Assembly: GCA_022264855.1 (NCBI GenBank)
Contig: JABYQU010000033.1
Coordinates: 1-64,000 of the forward strand
Origin: Lenzites betulinus
Taxonomy: Eukaryota > Basidiomycota > Agaricomycetes > Polyporales > Polyporaceae
Direction: 5' to 3'
DNA length: 64,000 nucleotides
Positions 23,316 to 35,192 of the stretch are shown piece after piece (the stretch's first letter is position 1; each line of letters begins with the position of its first letter). The notes under the pieces were generated by a model that ran no database searches, had not been told where the DNA came from, and saw only the letters and a program-made list of their open reading frames with translations. The position numbers were made by a program, and so were the translations under genes.

Positions 23316-23662
23316 AGGACGGCCCGACAAATAGAATACCGCAGCACGCATCAGTGTATGATATTTCCCTCGAGGACAATTTCCTGGATCTTCCATGTTT
23401 GACTGGCCATTCATGTTCCTCCCTGGCTGGTTGACTCCGGTGAGTACGCTATGAATCCCTCTGAGCGTCCAGGGCGTCGATCACGAAAGTGATCGACAAG
23501 TACGGCGTCTATCTATGACCACGGCGATAAGATCCCTTTTAACCGTCGACAGCACTTTGGGGTCTTCGGTGCGCCTCGAACTGCTCGCTCGCCTCGCGCG
23601 ATCGACTATCGCTGTACAAACATACCAGTACCCACGCCCTAGGAAGTGCGCTCTCTGCCACC
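23316..23662. other. Intergenic, ankyrin gene to PRMT5
   Basis: 347 bp between same-strand genes. No gene or clear element seen. Confidence 0.4.
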
Positions 23663-26600
23663 ATGCCAGCATTCTGCGCCCACTACTCCGTGGAAGACAT
23701 CGCGGAGGTCGCCCGCCGCGACGACCTGGGCGACGAGACCCCCGTGCTGCGCGCCTCCGCCGCCGCCCGCGGAGCGGGGTACGACTCGCTCTGCGTGCCG
23801 CTCACGAACGACCGCTGGCGGGCGCGCTGGCGCGAGCTCTGCATCCTCGACCCGGAGGCGTCGCCGGACAAGCTTGCGATCGAGCAGCGCGCGGAGGCGT
23901 GGAGGGAGAAGCCGGCGTTCTTCCGCGATGAGGTGACGATCTCGCGGCTTGGTGCGTGCGCTTTTTGCTTCCGTGTGGTTCGGTGGGCTGTTCATCCTGA
24001 TTTTTGCTCGCTCGTTCGTGCATGCGTGCATTTGATTGTTTTAGAGGAGGCGGAGAGCTTGATCCCGCTGATCTCGGATTGGCTGGAGCTCGACGCGTCG
24101 GACGACTGGGTGCGCCACGACGCCGAAATCGTGAGTGCCCAACATACATGCGCGCCTTCACGTCTCTAATTACTTCCATTCTCCAACTTAACTCGTATGG
24201 AACACCTGTAATACCAGGCATTACACCAAGAACTCGCGTACGCATCCTACCTAAACGCGCCATGCGCGATCCTCCCGCCCCCGAGCAACCGCACGCAAGT
24301 GGGCTCCTACGCGCGCGCGATCAACGCCTGCCTCGCGCGCATCCCCTTCATGGAGTTCTCCGTGCGCATCCCCATCTACGACCCGGCCTCCGTGCTCCCG
24401 CCGCCCGCACCCTCGCGCGCGCCGTCCCCCGTCGAGTCGCAGCCCCCGCCTTCGCCGCTCGGCCCGCCCTCCATGCCCTCCATGCTCGGCGGCTCGCCCC
24501 CGGAGAGCGGCATGACGACGTGGGAGATGTGGGACACTATTCGCACGATTTGCGGGTATAACCCGCGGCTCACGATAGGTGTGTGTTTTTGATTCCTGTT
24601 CCGCCCGCCCGCGCGGTGGGTGTTGGGACTTGGGTATGGAATGGAGGAGGCTGATATGTGGCGGATAGCGCTGGATCTGACGCCGCCGCTGCCGCTGTCG
24701 TCGAGCGTGCTGGACCAGTGGCTCGCGGAGCCGGTGCGGCACCTGTGGCTCCCCGCGTCGACGTTCATTGCGAACGCGAAGGGGTACCCGGTGTTGACCA
24801 AGGGCTCGCAGTCGTTCATTCGGGATATGATGAAGGTACATTGCCCATCACACGAGAGGTTTATCTTGGATGTTGCGCTCATCGTCTGCGCAGCTCCAGC
24901 CGAATGTGATTTTGTCGGGGACGCGGGCGAAGAAGCATATGCGTGGAGGGGAGGCCGCGTATGCCCAGTATGTGAGGCATCTGGAGAAAACAAGCCCTGC
25001 TGTGAAGGCTGCACAAACGGCGGGCACGGTGGAGAACTTTGCTTTGGGATACCAGGATTACCTCCAGGCGCCGCTGCAGGTAAGCCATCGCACGAGATTC
25101 CATTTGTGCATGCTTGACTTATAGTGCACTAGCCGCTCATGGATAACTTGCAAAGCATCACGTACCAGACGTTCGAGCAAGACCCAGTAAAGTACCGGAA
25201 CTACGAAGAGGTAATCCACCACCCTCCGCATTTTTCGCACTCTTGCTTATATTTACATATCCGCGTTCAGGCAATATACTTGGCGTTGGCGGAGTGGCCC
25301 AATCCAGAAAAAGTGTAGGTAGCCCACTCGTGACACGGAGCCTAATCCTGACGTGGAATAGGATCCTGTGCGTCGCCGGAGCCGGACGGGGACCCCTCGT
25401 TGCGCGCGCCCTGCGGGCGATCGAGCGATCGAAACGCGAAGCTTTCGTGTACGCGGTGGAGAAAAATCCAAACGCATGGGTTACGTGAGTGTTTGAAGTC
25501 TCCATGCCCCGCGCGAGGGGTTGCTGACGGCGGTCGTGTGCAGCCTTCAGGAGCGCCACAGCAAAGAGTGGGGCGACGAGAAGGTGAAGCTCCTGTATGG
25601 AGACATGCGGACGCTGGAGATCCCCGAGAAGGTCGATATCCTGATCAGCGAGCTGCTCGGCTCGTTCGGGGACAATGAGCTCAGCCCCGAGTGCCTGGAT
25701 GGGGCTTCGCGGTTCCTCAAACGTACGTCGGCGCATTCATGCGATCGTGCTTCTGATCTGAGCGCGTTTTGCTGCGCCAAATAGTGGAGGGGATCTCCAT
25801 ACCGTCGTCCTACACCGCGTACGTCGCGCCATTATCCTCGTCCAAGCTCTTCAACGAGACGCGCGCGACAAAAGACCCCAAGTCGGTGGAGACGCCCTAC
25901 GTGGTCATGCTCCATGCGATCAACATCCTGAGCGACAACGGGGGCGGGATCAGCGGGACCTGCGGCCCTCGGATACAGGAATGCTGGGACTTCGAGCACC
26001 CGAGAAAGGACGCGGCCCTCACGGAGCAAGGTGCGCCCTGCGGCAAGCTCCTATGCACTGAGCGCTCGCAAATATTGACGGCGGAGCTTGCAGGACTGCC
26101 CCTGACTAACAGCCATAACACGCGCTCGGCGAAGCTGACGTTCCACATACCGAACGCGGGCGTGCTGCACGGGTTCGCGGGCTACTTCGAGGCGGTGCTT
26201 TACGGACATGTGGGCCTCAGCATCCACCCAGACCGGATGGCCGAGATCTCGAAGGACATGCTCAGCTGGTTCCCCCTGTACATCCCACTAAAAGTCAGTT
26301 CGTCGTGTCCTGTTCCGCGCTAGCCTGACTAAGTCGTGCTCGTAGGACCCGCTGTACCTCCCCGCCGACTCCGAGCTGACGGTCTCGCTGTGGCGGCTCA
26401 CGGACGTCCGCAAGGTGTGGTACGAGTGGTACGCAGAGGCGTTCCTGCCCGTGCCGAGCTCCTCGGTGCACTCGCCCATCTGGCGCGACACGCTGTCCCC
26501 GATGAGCCCGTCCGCGGACAACAGCTTCCTCAGCCCGGTCATCTCGACGCCGACGTTCGTGACGAGCCCGCTGCTCGACGTCCCGCAGCTGACGCTCGAG

Positions 26601-26714
26601 CTGCCCGCGCGAGATACGGACCGGCAGCGGGAGGGCGTGAGTCTGGTCAAGATCAGCCAGACGGCGCTGCATAATCCGGGGGCCAGAGCAGCTGGATTGG
26701 GTTGTAGTGTGTGA
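23663..26714 (+). CDS. PRMT5: Type II protein arginine methyltransferase PRMT5 (Skb1/Hsl7)
   Basis: Twelve exons: 23663-23951, 24045-24130, 24218-24578, 24669-24835, 24894-25079, 25133-25210, 25271-25314, 25362-25484, 25544-25722, 25785-26030, 26094-26293 and 26346-26714 (775 residues). It makes symmetric dimethylarginine from S-adenosylmethionine on histones, Sm proteins and other targets. The N-terminal TIM-barrel part includes [20 protein letters not shown] and [18 protein letters not shown]. The catalytic core has the SAM motif [15 protein letters not shown] (~residue 405), the acidic post-I region [10 protein letters not shown], and the double-Glu loop [20 protein letters not shown] (~480). 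The C-terminal beta-barrel includes [17 protein letters not shown] and [16 protein letters not shown] Pro/Ser-rich insert of ~50 residues follows [16 protein letters not shown], and a Ser-rich insert sits near the end. The intron at 26031-26093 is a stop-free multiple of three. Confidence 0.97.
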
Positions 26715-27127
26715 TTTAGCGGTGGGTGTAGCAGTCGTATCATTTGTATCTTGAGTTTTATCCAGGTCTTGCTATGCTGTCTGCTGAGCAGGCCCTCCGT
26801 GAGCATGCACAACTATATGCTGGTGAGTACTTTATCGTTCGAGTCCCTGTGCGTTCCGCCACTGCGTCCAGTTCAATTCCACAAACGGACATGATGCTTC
26901 CATGAAAGGTATGTGATTCGCCGTTTTGGGTTTTACTACCCTCCTCTCCTGTCATTCTTCGCACTCCGCGGGGCCCTTCACAATTCTTCACGTCGTTGTA
27001 TATCATCCTCGGATGCCGTCGACGGGGCTTTCTTTCATCCCACCAACTTCAACCCACTTTCTACAACCACTCCGCTCATTCCTCGATACCCGCGCTTGTC
27101 GCCCCTCCGCTCTCAACAATCCTCAAG
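26715..27127. other. Intergenic, PRMT5 to GPI-anchored protein gene
   Basis: 413 bp, pyrimidine-rich toward the right, as in promoters of well-expressed basidiomycete genes. No gene seen. Confidence 0.4.
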
Positions 27128-28165
27128 ATGCGCTTCTTCGTCTCCGCCGCCGCTCTCGTTGCCTTGACCCCGGTGGTCCTTGCGCAAACTGGTCCGAAGA
27201 TTAACACTGTGTAAGCCTGAGGGTGTGCTCGTCGCGTCGCTCTTCTGACGTCTTTGTTGAATAGGATGAGCCCGACGGTGTGCGGTGAGCTTGGAAATGC
27301 ACGATGATTGTATCCCATCCTGATCAACCTCTTCTCTAGAGCCCCTGCAGTTCACGTGGGAAGGTGGTGCTCCCCCTTACTACCTGTCTCTGATTCCAGG
27401 TATGTCGCTGTTGATGCGCATATCGCGTTTGTCTCTGAAATACGTTCGATACTCAGGTGGCCAGCCCGCTGCCGCGGCGGTGAGTGTCTGCAATACTGTG
27501 TAAATGTAATCAGCTTAAGTTTTGGTTTCCATTTAGATCAGGCAATTCCCTCCCCAGAACGGCATGTCCATGACGTGGACTGTTGACCTCCAGCCAGGGA
27601 CGGCTTTGTGAGTAGCATATAATCAATGTAAGTGTCGGTTACTAAGTTTCTCTGCCACAGCTCGAGCTCGCTGAGGGATAGCACCGGAGCGCAAGCGTTC
27701 TCGGACATCCAAACCGTCCAGCAGGGCCCTGACTCGAGGCACGTAGCCTTCAAAGTTACAGGTACATTATAACTTACGCCGCATACAGCTGCCTGAATTC
27801 GTCGTCCTCGATCACCACGTCGGTCACGACTCTCCCCGCCTCATCTAGCATGGCGGGCACGTCTGCTGCGTCTACTACAGCCACGACCGCCGCGGTCCCC
27901 CCTGCCGCTCAGAAGTAAGCGCACCTCTCGCTACACGAAAGGACGTGCCTCATTTATTTTGTGCAGGGTTATTTCGACCACTGGGTCGAGCTCGGCGTCA
28001 GTGACTGTCTCCGGGACCGTGGCACGTGCTGCCTCCTCCGTCGCGTCCACCACGACGGCGACATCGACGAGCACCAGCAGCAACGCGGCCAGCCTGCACA
28101 ACTCGGCCAGCGCGATTGGCATCGCTGGACTCCTTGGCCTGGTCGGCGCGGCGCTCCTCGGATAG
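27128..28165 (+). CDS. Secreted Ser/Thr-rich GPI-anchored protein
   Basis: Eight exons: 27128-27210, 27265-27284, 27340-27399, 27457-27479, 27537-27607, 27661-27738, 27789-27914 and 27967-28165 (219 residues). A signal peptide MRFFVSAAALVALTPVVLAQ is followed by a ~110-residue beta-rich domain containing CEPLQFTWEGGAPPYYLSLI, MTWTVDLQPGTAF and SLRDSTGAQAFSDIQTVQQG, closed by DSSCLN. This is the small secreted family common in Agaricomycetes, resembling the Kre9/Knh1-type domain of wall proteins. The C-terminal half is Ser/Thr/Ala-rich (heavily O-glycosylated in such proteins). It ends in a hydrophobic stretch ASAIGIAGLLGLVGAALLG, a GPI-attachment signal. The sixth intron appears to use a GC donor (27739-27788). 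No other junction keeps the frame and the conserved cysteine. Cell-surface location is inferred. Confidence 0.85.
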
Positions 28166-28604
28166 GCTAGTTGGATGACCCGAGTCATGGTGCGCCGAAG
28201 AACATCACGGATCTGTACACCCTAGAAACGACTGCTGTATACGTTGTGTTGTAGCACGCCGCTGTTGGCACTGTATAAAAGCATCATTCACGCAACGCAC
28301 GACGTGCCTGGGCCCTGGCGTGATCATGACCGGACTCCGGAGGCGACAACTGCGTCTTTCACTGTCAGGGACGGAGGAGATACGGTCACGTGCCTGGCGC
28401 GTAGGAATGGGAAAGGCCGAGCTCGCAAGCGCCGGTACAAAAGGCTGATTGACGAATTCTGTTGCGTCTCTGCTCGAGGGGCGCGTGAGCACGTCCGTCG
28501 CCTTCTAGCTTAGTCTGCACTCCGACCCGGTGCATATACGCCCTCGACGTCGTACAGCCACCTGCTTATCTCCCCTCTCTCCTACCACATACCCCGAGCC
28601 CGAC
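28166..28604. promoter_or_regulatory. Intergenic with TATA-like box upstream of CaaX-protein gene
   Basis: 439 bp. TATAAAA at about 28274-28280, and a pyrimidine-rich stretch just before the ATG at 28605. Function inferred. Confidence 0.35.
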
Positions 28605-31600
28605 ATGTCTGTCGCTGTCGAAGAGCCAGCGCAGGCCACACCCATTTTGCACGACACCGCTGACGCCGCGCCCGCCGCTGACGTCGAGCCGGCAACTCTC
28701 ACGGATGCCGTTGAGGCTGTCCTGAAGCACGCACTCGCTGCGGACGCGACTGCTCTCCCGACGGAGAACGGCACCGCCGATAGCGCGGCGGAAGAGGCCG
28801 CCGCGACGGAGGACGTCGATGTTGCAGCGGAGGGCGCGTCGTCCGAGGACCACACTACTGTGGCCGAGGTCGAGGAGGCTGGCGCCTCTGAGGAGGTGGC
28901 AGACGCAGAGGTACGCCCCATCGTCATTCAGCCTCGCACAAAGGACAGCACATTGACTGATTTGCGCAAATCTATCGCAGGCTGCCCCCGCTGAGGATGT
29001 GGTTGAGAGCGAGACGGCGCCCGCGCTTGCGGAGGCCGAGGCTGCTGACGATGTGGCGGGTATGTTCATGCCCTTTATTCTGTGTTGTGCACAATGTAAC
29101 GTGTCGGTTTGTGCTTGCAGATGAGAGCGCGCCCGTGGTCGAGGCCCATGAAGACCACGGCGTCCCTGATGCTGAGGTGGCTCCCGCGGAGGCCGTCCCG
29201 GTTGCTGAGGAGCCTGCCGTAACCGCGGCTTCTGAGGAGTCGCCCGCCGCCGAGGCCAGTGAGAGCACCGAGGAGGTCCCCGCGCCCGCTGTGGTCACCG
29301 ATGCCGTCGAGGAGGAGACAGCTGTGCCCGAAGAGGTACCTACACCAGTCGAGGCCCTCGCAGTGGTCGGCGAGGACGTCCCCATCCCCCACGCTGAGGA
29401 TATCGTGACCGAAGACGCGCCCGTGGAGGAGATCGCCGCTCCCGGGGAGGAGGCGATAGTGGACGAGACCGCCGCTGCTGCGCCCGTGGAAGTCGAAGAG
29501 GCGCCTGTGGCAATCGAGGAAGCACCTGTGGCCGTCGAAGATACCCCCGCTCCCGCTGAGGAAGCGCCTGTCGTCGAGCCTGAGGAGCCTGTCGCGCCTG
29601 TTACAGTCGAAGAGGTCCCTGCCGCAGAGGAGGCTCCCGCGCCTGCCGAGGAGGTACCCCCCGTTGAAGCCGCTGCTGATATCGCAGCTGTCGATGAGCT
29701 TGTTCACACCGAGGAGGAGCCTGCTGCTCCAGAAGCGGCGACGATCGCTGATGAGGAGACTCCTGCGCCTTCTGAGTCCCAGGAAGAGGAAGTCGCCGCT
29801 CCCGTTGAAGTGGCGGCCGCGGAGCCGGAGCCTACTGTTCCCGAGGTCGAGTCCGCCCCCACACCTGTCGAAGAGCCAGTGGAGGAGACGCCCGTGGCCG
29901 ACGAAGAACCCGCTGTTGCGGTCGAAGAACCAGCCATCGTAGCGGAGGAACCGGTCATCGAGGAACCCGCGGCCGAGACAGTGGCTGCTGAGGAGACCCC
30001 GGCAGAAGAACCTGTTCCAGTCGCGGAAGCCGTTGAGCCGGCAGAAGAGTCCGCTCCAGTTGAGGAAGCCGTCGAGCCTCAGGCGGAGGAGACGATCGAG
30101 TCTGCGCCTGTCGCTGAAGAAGTCGGCGCAGAGACCGCTCCGGAAGACGTCACGCCCGCTGAGGAACCCACTCCAGTTGCAGAGGTCGTCGATGAGGCTG
30201 AGGTGCCCGCTCCTGCTGAGGAACCCATCGCCGCCGTCGAAGAGGCGCCTGCGCCCCCTGCCGAAGAACCTGAGCTCGCTGTTGAGGAGCTAGTCGTACC
30301 TACAGCTGAGGTCGAGGCCGTCGTGGAGGAGCCCGTAGCTCCTATAGCTGAGGTCGAGGCTGTCGCGGAGCCAGCGGAGGCCTCTGTCCCTGCGGCCGAG
30401 GAAGTACCAGCTGTGGAGGAAGTCGAGCAGGCCATTCCCGTGCCCGAGGAGACGCCTGTCGAGGAGACCGAACCCGCTGCAGAGCCCACTGTGGAAGTCG
30501 CTGTGGAAAGCACGCCCGTCGAGGAGCCTGTCCACTCCGAGGAGACGCCTGTCGTTCAAGAAGCAGAGCCCGCTCCCGTCGAGGCAGAGGCCGAGCTTGC
30601 TGAAGAGGCCAAGGAGGCCGAGCCCGTCGTAAGTGACGAGCCCGCACCTGTTACCGAAGAGCCTGCAGAGCCGGTCGAGGTCGAGGTTGCTCCCGCGCCT
30701 GAGGAGACTCCCTCCGTGGAGGAGATCGCTGCTGAGGAAACTGCCGCCGTTGAAGACGTGGTAGAAGCCCCTGCCGCAGAGGAGTCGCCTGTCGCCACAG
30801 AGGAGGTCGTTGCTGCCGAAGAGACTCCCGCCGTTGCTGAAGATGCTCCCGAGGTTATTGAGGAGGCACCCGTTGTCGCTGAAGAGGCACCCGTTGTCGC
30901 TGAAGAGGCTCCCGCTGTCGCTGAGGAGGCTCCCGCTGTTGTCGAGGCTGCTATCGAGGAGACTCAAGCCGTCCCCGTCCCTGAAGAACAGGAAGCCGAA
31001 GAGCCTGCTAGTGTCGAGGCCCCGGCCATCGAGGAGGTCCCCGTGGAGGAAGCTGCGGTTGTTGCTGAAGAGACCGAGGCGACTGCAGAGCCTGCCGTCG
31101 TTGAAGAGGCCCAGGAACCTGAGCAGCCAGTTGTTACAGCCGAGGAGGCGATCGACACCACTGCACCGGTCGCCGAAGACGTTCCCGTTGCCGCAGATGT
31201 GCTCGTTGCTACTGAGACGCCTGCTGTTGAAGAGGTCGAGCCTCAGGTACCGATCGTGGAGGAAGTCGAGGAGGACAACGTGGAAGAAGCACCCGTTGTA
31301 GAAGCCGCCGCAGAGCCAGAGACGGCCATCGCGGAAGACGAAGTTCCCGTGCAGGAGGTCGAAGTTGCAGCGCCTGTTGAAGAGGCTCCCGTCGAGGAGC
31401 TCAGCATCCCGACCGTCTCGGTAGACGCGCCTCAGGACGAGCCTGAGCATGAAGAGGAGCCTGCTGAAGTCGTTACCTCTAGAAGCCCGTCTCCGTCTCC
31501 GTCCATTCCTGAGCGCCCCAAGTCCCCGTGGACGCCGTCATACAGCGTCACCACTCAAGGCCCGGGCGCGGACGCTGCCGAGGAGGAGCAAGAGATCGCC

Positions 31601-33491
31601 GAGCTCGAGCAGCTTCCTCCTTCCACAGAGGAGGCTGCTGTCGTTCCGCCTGTCGTTGAGATTACCACCGAGGTAAGAGCTCCCTCCGCTCGTGTTCGTA
31701 TTGTTTCTGATGATTTGTTAGGCTTCTGAGGAGGTTACGGAGGCTCCCGAAGCTGAAGTCGAGCGTTCCAAGTCTCCATCTTGGGTCCCGTCATACTCGG
31801 TCAGCTCGCAGGGCGCGAGCCCCTTGCACTCGCCCAACGTCGAGGCCGCCGAGCTTCCTACGGAGCCGGCTGTCGAGGCTGAGACTGCTGTTGTCGCGGA
31901 GTCCGAGCCAGCTGCGGTGGAGGAAGTTGCTGAAGTTGCACCTGTAGAGCCTGAGGCCGAGGTTGCCCCCGAGCCTATCGAGGAGCCTGTGCCAGTGGTG
32001 GAGGTGACCCCCGAACCTGAAGCGGCCGAAGAGTCAGAGCCTGAGGCTGAAGAGCCGATCGCAGAAGCGGCTGTTGAACCCGATGCCGTTGAAGACGCGT
32101 CTACTCCCGAAGTCCTCATCACTACGACGGAGGACCTTCCTGCCGTAGAGGCGCCTGCAGCCACAGAGGAGGCGTCGAAGTCCTCTCCTTGGATTCCCTC
32201 GTACTCTGTCAGCTCCCAAGGCTCCAGCCCTCTGCACGCTCCCCAGCAGACCGCTAGCGATGCGGATGTGGCCGAGATCGAGGCTTTGCCTGCAGCTGCG
32301 GCTGTGGTGGAAGAGCCTGCTCACGAGGAACCTTCTGCTCCGGTAGTCGAGCCCGAACCTGTTGTTGCCGAGTCTGAGGTACCCACCGTTATTGAAGAGG
32401 TCGCCGCACCGGTCGAGGAAGCCGTTGACGAGGCTCCCGTGGATGAGGTTGAGCCTTTAGTTGCGGCTCCCGTCATCGTCACGGAGGCTGAAGAGGACGA
32501 TGCTGTGGTAAGTGCTGATTGAATATCTAATGTGCACCAACGCTGAAGTACGCTTAGCCCCAGACGCCTCCTGCTCCTGCCACTGGTGACGAGAGGCCGA
32601 AATCGCCTTGGACGCCTTCCTACTCCGTCACGCAGCAAGGCAACAGCCCACTCCAGAGCCCTGCTCCAGTGCACAAGGAGCTCGAGGAGCTCGAGGAATT
32701 GCCTCCCGCGGTTGTCGAGGAGGCCACAGCAGAAGCCCCCGCGCCCCAGGAGCAGCCTGAGATTCGCATCGAAGAGCCCTCGGCACCCGCTGTTCAGGTA
32801 AGTCTCAACATCGTCATACAATCATGGTTCAATCACTCACATGCTGAACAGGACGTCGAGTCCCAGCCTACCGAACAACCTCCGTCCCGGCCTTGGACAC
32901 CATCGTACTCGGTCACTAGGCAAGGTCCTGGCTCGGATGTCGGTGAAGATGCAACCGAGTCTGTCGACGTGCCTACCGTGCAAGAGCCCGTGCTCGACGA
33001 AGCTGCCAACGAGAAGGTCGCCGAGACTGCCGCTGCCGCTGAGCCTGCCGTCAATGGCAATGGTCTCCATCCCTTCCCGACGCCCGAGGAAAAGAAGATG
33101 TCGACCAAGTGAGTTCTATTGCTTGATTTCCAACAACATAGCTGACCCCTTGGGATACAGGCCTAGCTTAGCTCGTCTGGCCCCGGTTGACGAGAATGAG
33201 CAGATCCAGATCGAAGGGCCATCGACTCCTCCCGCGGACCTTCCCCCGGCGAGCGCGCGCGGCCGTCTCGAGTCCACGACCTCTTCCCGCTACTTCCCCG
33301 GCGGCTGGTTCTCCAGCACGGTCAAGACGCCGGATGAAGGCCGCGCGTCCCTGGACCACGCCTCCGGCGAGTTCACCAAGACGCTCTCCGAGTCCGGCGC
33401 ATCTCCGTCCATGGAGGTGCCCACGAACACGCCTATCGACAGCAGCGTGGAGGACAAGCACAAGAAGGGCAAGTGGTGTGTGATCATGTAA
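28605..33491 (+). CDS. Giant Glu/Ala/Pro/Val-rich repeat protein with five PSYSV motifs and a C-terminal CaaX box
   Basis: Exons 28605-28910, 28981-29059, 29121-31672, 31722-32507, 32558-32797, 32852-33108 and 33161-33491, 1,516 residues. Residues ~130-910 are an acidic low-complexity array of imperfect units such as EEAPVVAEEAPAV, with almost no aromatic residues. From residue ~927 a W-containing motif occurs five times: PKSPWTPSYSVTTQG, SPSWVPSYSVSSQG, SPWIPSYSVSSQG, PKSPWTPSYSVTQQG and RPWTPSYSVTRQG (about residues 927, 995, 1131, 1252, 1332). Three copies lie close to the start of exons 4, 5 and 6. The last exon encodes SSRYFPGGWFSSTVK and ends KHKKGKWCVIM: a polybasic stretch plus CVIM, a canonical farnesylation box. 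I do not recognise a family. Membrane tethering by a lipid, with a long extended acidic arm carrying repeated docking peptides, is inference. There is no catalytic domain. Confidence 0.85.
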
Positions 33492-34309
33492 ACCTGGGCT
33501 CGCGGGCGTCTGCATTTTTCTTTCCTTCACGAATGTAACGAACTCACGACGTCCATCGTCTTCGCTGTCGATATGCACACATTACTTACTCGCCCGGTAT
33601 AATCACCGCTCACCATCATCATTCTAACTAGTTTGCCCTATGGCTGCTACGGCCCGCGTACATCATCGACATCAATGCATAGTTTGGGTTACCCCCGTTG
33701 TTTGCTTCTTTCCCCCGCCCCTCCCTTGTGTGCTCTTGAATTCAGCAGTCCCATGGGCAACGGCCATAGCCAGGTAATGTCCGAAGTTGACGACGTCATT
33801 GTCTTGGCTCCGCCAGCATTCTACAGTCGAGGCTCAGCAATCATCCCGGACGGCAAGGGGTCGCCGACAGACCCTCAATGTTGCAGGTAAGCGGAATTCA
33901 TTCCCAGTGAGGAGGACCCTGCTGTCGCGGCACCTGACTACGTCTAGGGACCGAACAAGCTGCGCTTCCGCCAGCCCCGCGACGACACCCGACTCTGTAG
34001 CGTCGATCCTGTCGGGTGTTGAGGCTTAAGGCGGGTGTTTCGACGCTGTTCCGCGCGCCATGTGCTGTCGCACGTACCGGAATGCACGTACGTGACCGCT
34101 CCGCCATCGGGCGGGTCCCCCTGACTGTTCCGAATGAGGGAATGACCAGATCTTGAATACTGACCGTGTTGCACTGACTCTCACATTTCGCACTCGCAAG
34201 ACGGGATATAAGAAGAGCTAGGCCCACCCCGTCCCCTCCATCCGCGCACCTCGGACTCGACATTCCTCTCGTGGACTCCCCCCTCCCTTTACATTCTCAT
34301 CGTTTCGCG
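33492..34309. promoter_or_regulatory. Intergenic with TATA box of cerato-platanin gene
   Basis: No gene in 33492-34200. A TATAAG box at about 34207-34212, ~100 bp before the ATG, with a C/T-rich leader between them, is the common promoter style of strongly expressed secreted-protein genes in these fungi. Confidence 0.5.
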
Positions 34310-34867
34310 ATGCAGCTCTTGACCCTCGTCGTCTCCGCGCTGTCGCTCGCCACGGTCGCGCTCGGCGTGCCCGCCACTACCTCAGGGGGCAGCTCCACCC
34401 TGCAGGTCACCTATGACCCCGTGTACGACAAGAAGAGCAACTCGCTCAACATCGTCGCGTGCTCAAACGGCAAGCACGGCCTCGAGACTAAGGGTACGTG
34501 ATCATATATATCTAAGTGGGTAATCGTAGCTCACCGTGTTGCCTGCAGGATACAAGACCTTCGGGTCTCTGCCTGCGCAGTACCTTGGCGGCGCGCAAGC
34601 CGTTGCAGGTACGTGTTCCATATCCTGCACCCGTCGTCTCCTCAGTGTTCTCACAACACCCCAGGGTGGAACTCGCCGAATTGCGGTTCGTGCTGGGAGG
34701 TGACGTACAATGGCACGACTATCAACGTGCTCGCCATCGACCACGCGGACTCGGGTCTCAACATCGCGGAGAAGGGCTTGAACAAGCTCACCCACGGGCA
34801 CGCCGTTCAGCGCGGGGTCATCCACGCAAAGGTGAAGCAGGTCTCCGCGAGTAAGTGCGGCCTGTGA
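34310..34867 (+). CDS. Cerato-platanin family small secreted protein
   Basis: Exons 34310-34493, 34549-34608 and 34665-34867, 148 residues. Signal peptide (MQLLTLVVSALSLATVALG) then the family start VTYDPVYDKKSNSLNIVACSNG. It continues with GYKTFGSLPAQYLGGAQAVA, WNSPNCGSCWEVTYNG and INVLAIDHADSGLNIAEKGL, ending SASKCGL. All four conserved cysteines that make two disulfides are present. Cerato-platanins are expansin-like double-psi beta-barrel proteins of the fungal wall and secretome that bind chitin oligomers and surfaces, and in some plant-associated species act as elicitors. Which role applies here cannot be told. An apparent GTAAGT inside the last codons (34852) is read through, because the following KCGL and stop match the family end. 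Confidence 0.95.
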
Positions 34868-35192
34868 TCACTACGCACGGAGGGGCGCATTGGGTAGTCT
34901 CTTGGACATTCAGATTGTGATATCGGACTCTTCTTGGACAGTGTGCAGCTAGCTAAATGTACTACGGGCATTGTTTCGGAGCGGACGTCATTCTGACATG
35001 TAGCCTCATGTAGCTATGATACTGGATTTGAACTCAGGGACATTATGCTCGTTGCTAGTCATCCAAAGTCGTGCTCCAGCAGCAGTCAGTGCCCAACCTC
35101 CCGTAGCATCCGAAGATACGCGCGACGCGTTGATCACGTGCGTCGTGACATGGCGTCGCATTTAAAAAGAGAAGAGAAGAAACGCAAAAGAA
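34868..35192. other. Intergenic, cerato-platanin to tRNA
   Basis: No gene seen. Confidence 0.4.

Noticed and set aside
30290..31450. 386-codon minus frame opposite the CaaX protein
   Set aside because: Antisense of the E/A/P/V repeat; the Leu/Asp/Gly periodicity mirrors GAG/GCC repeats rather than a protein.
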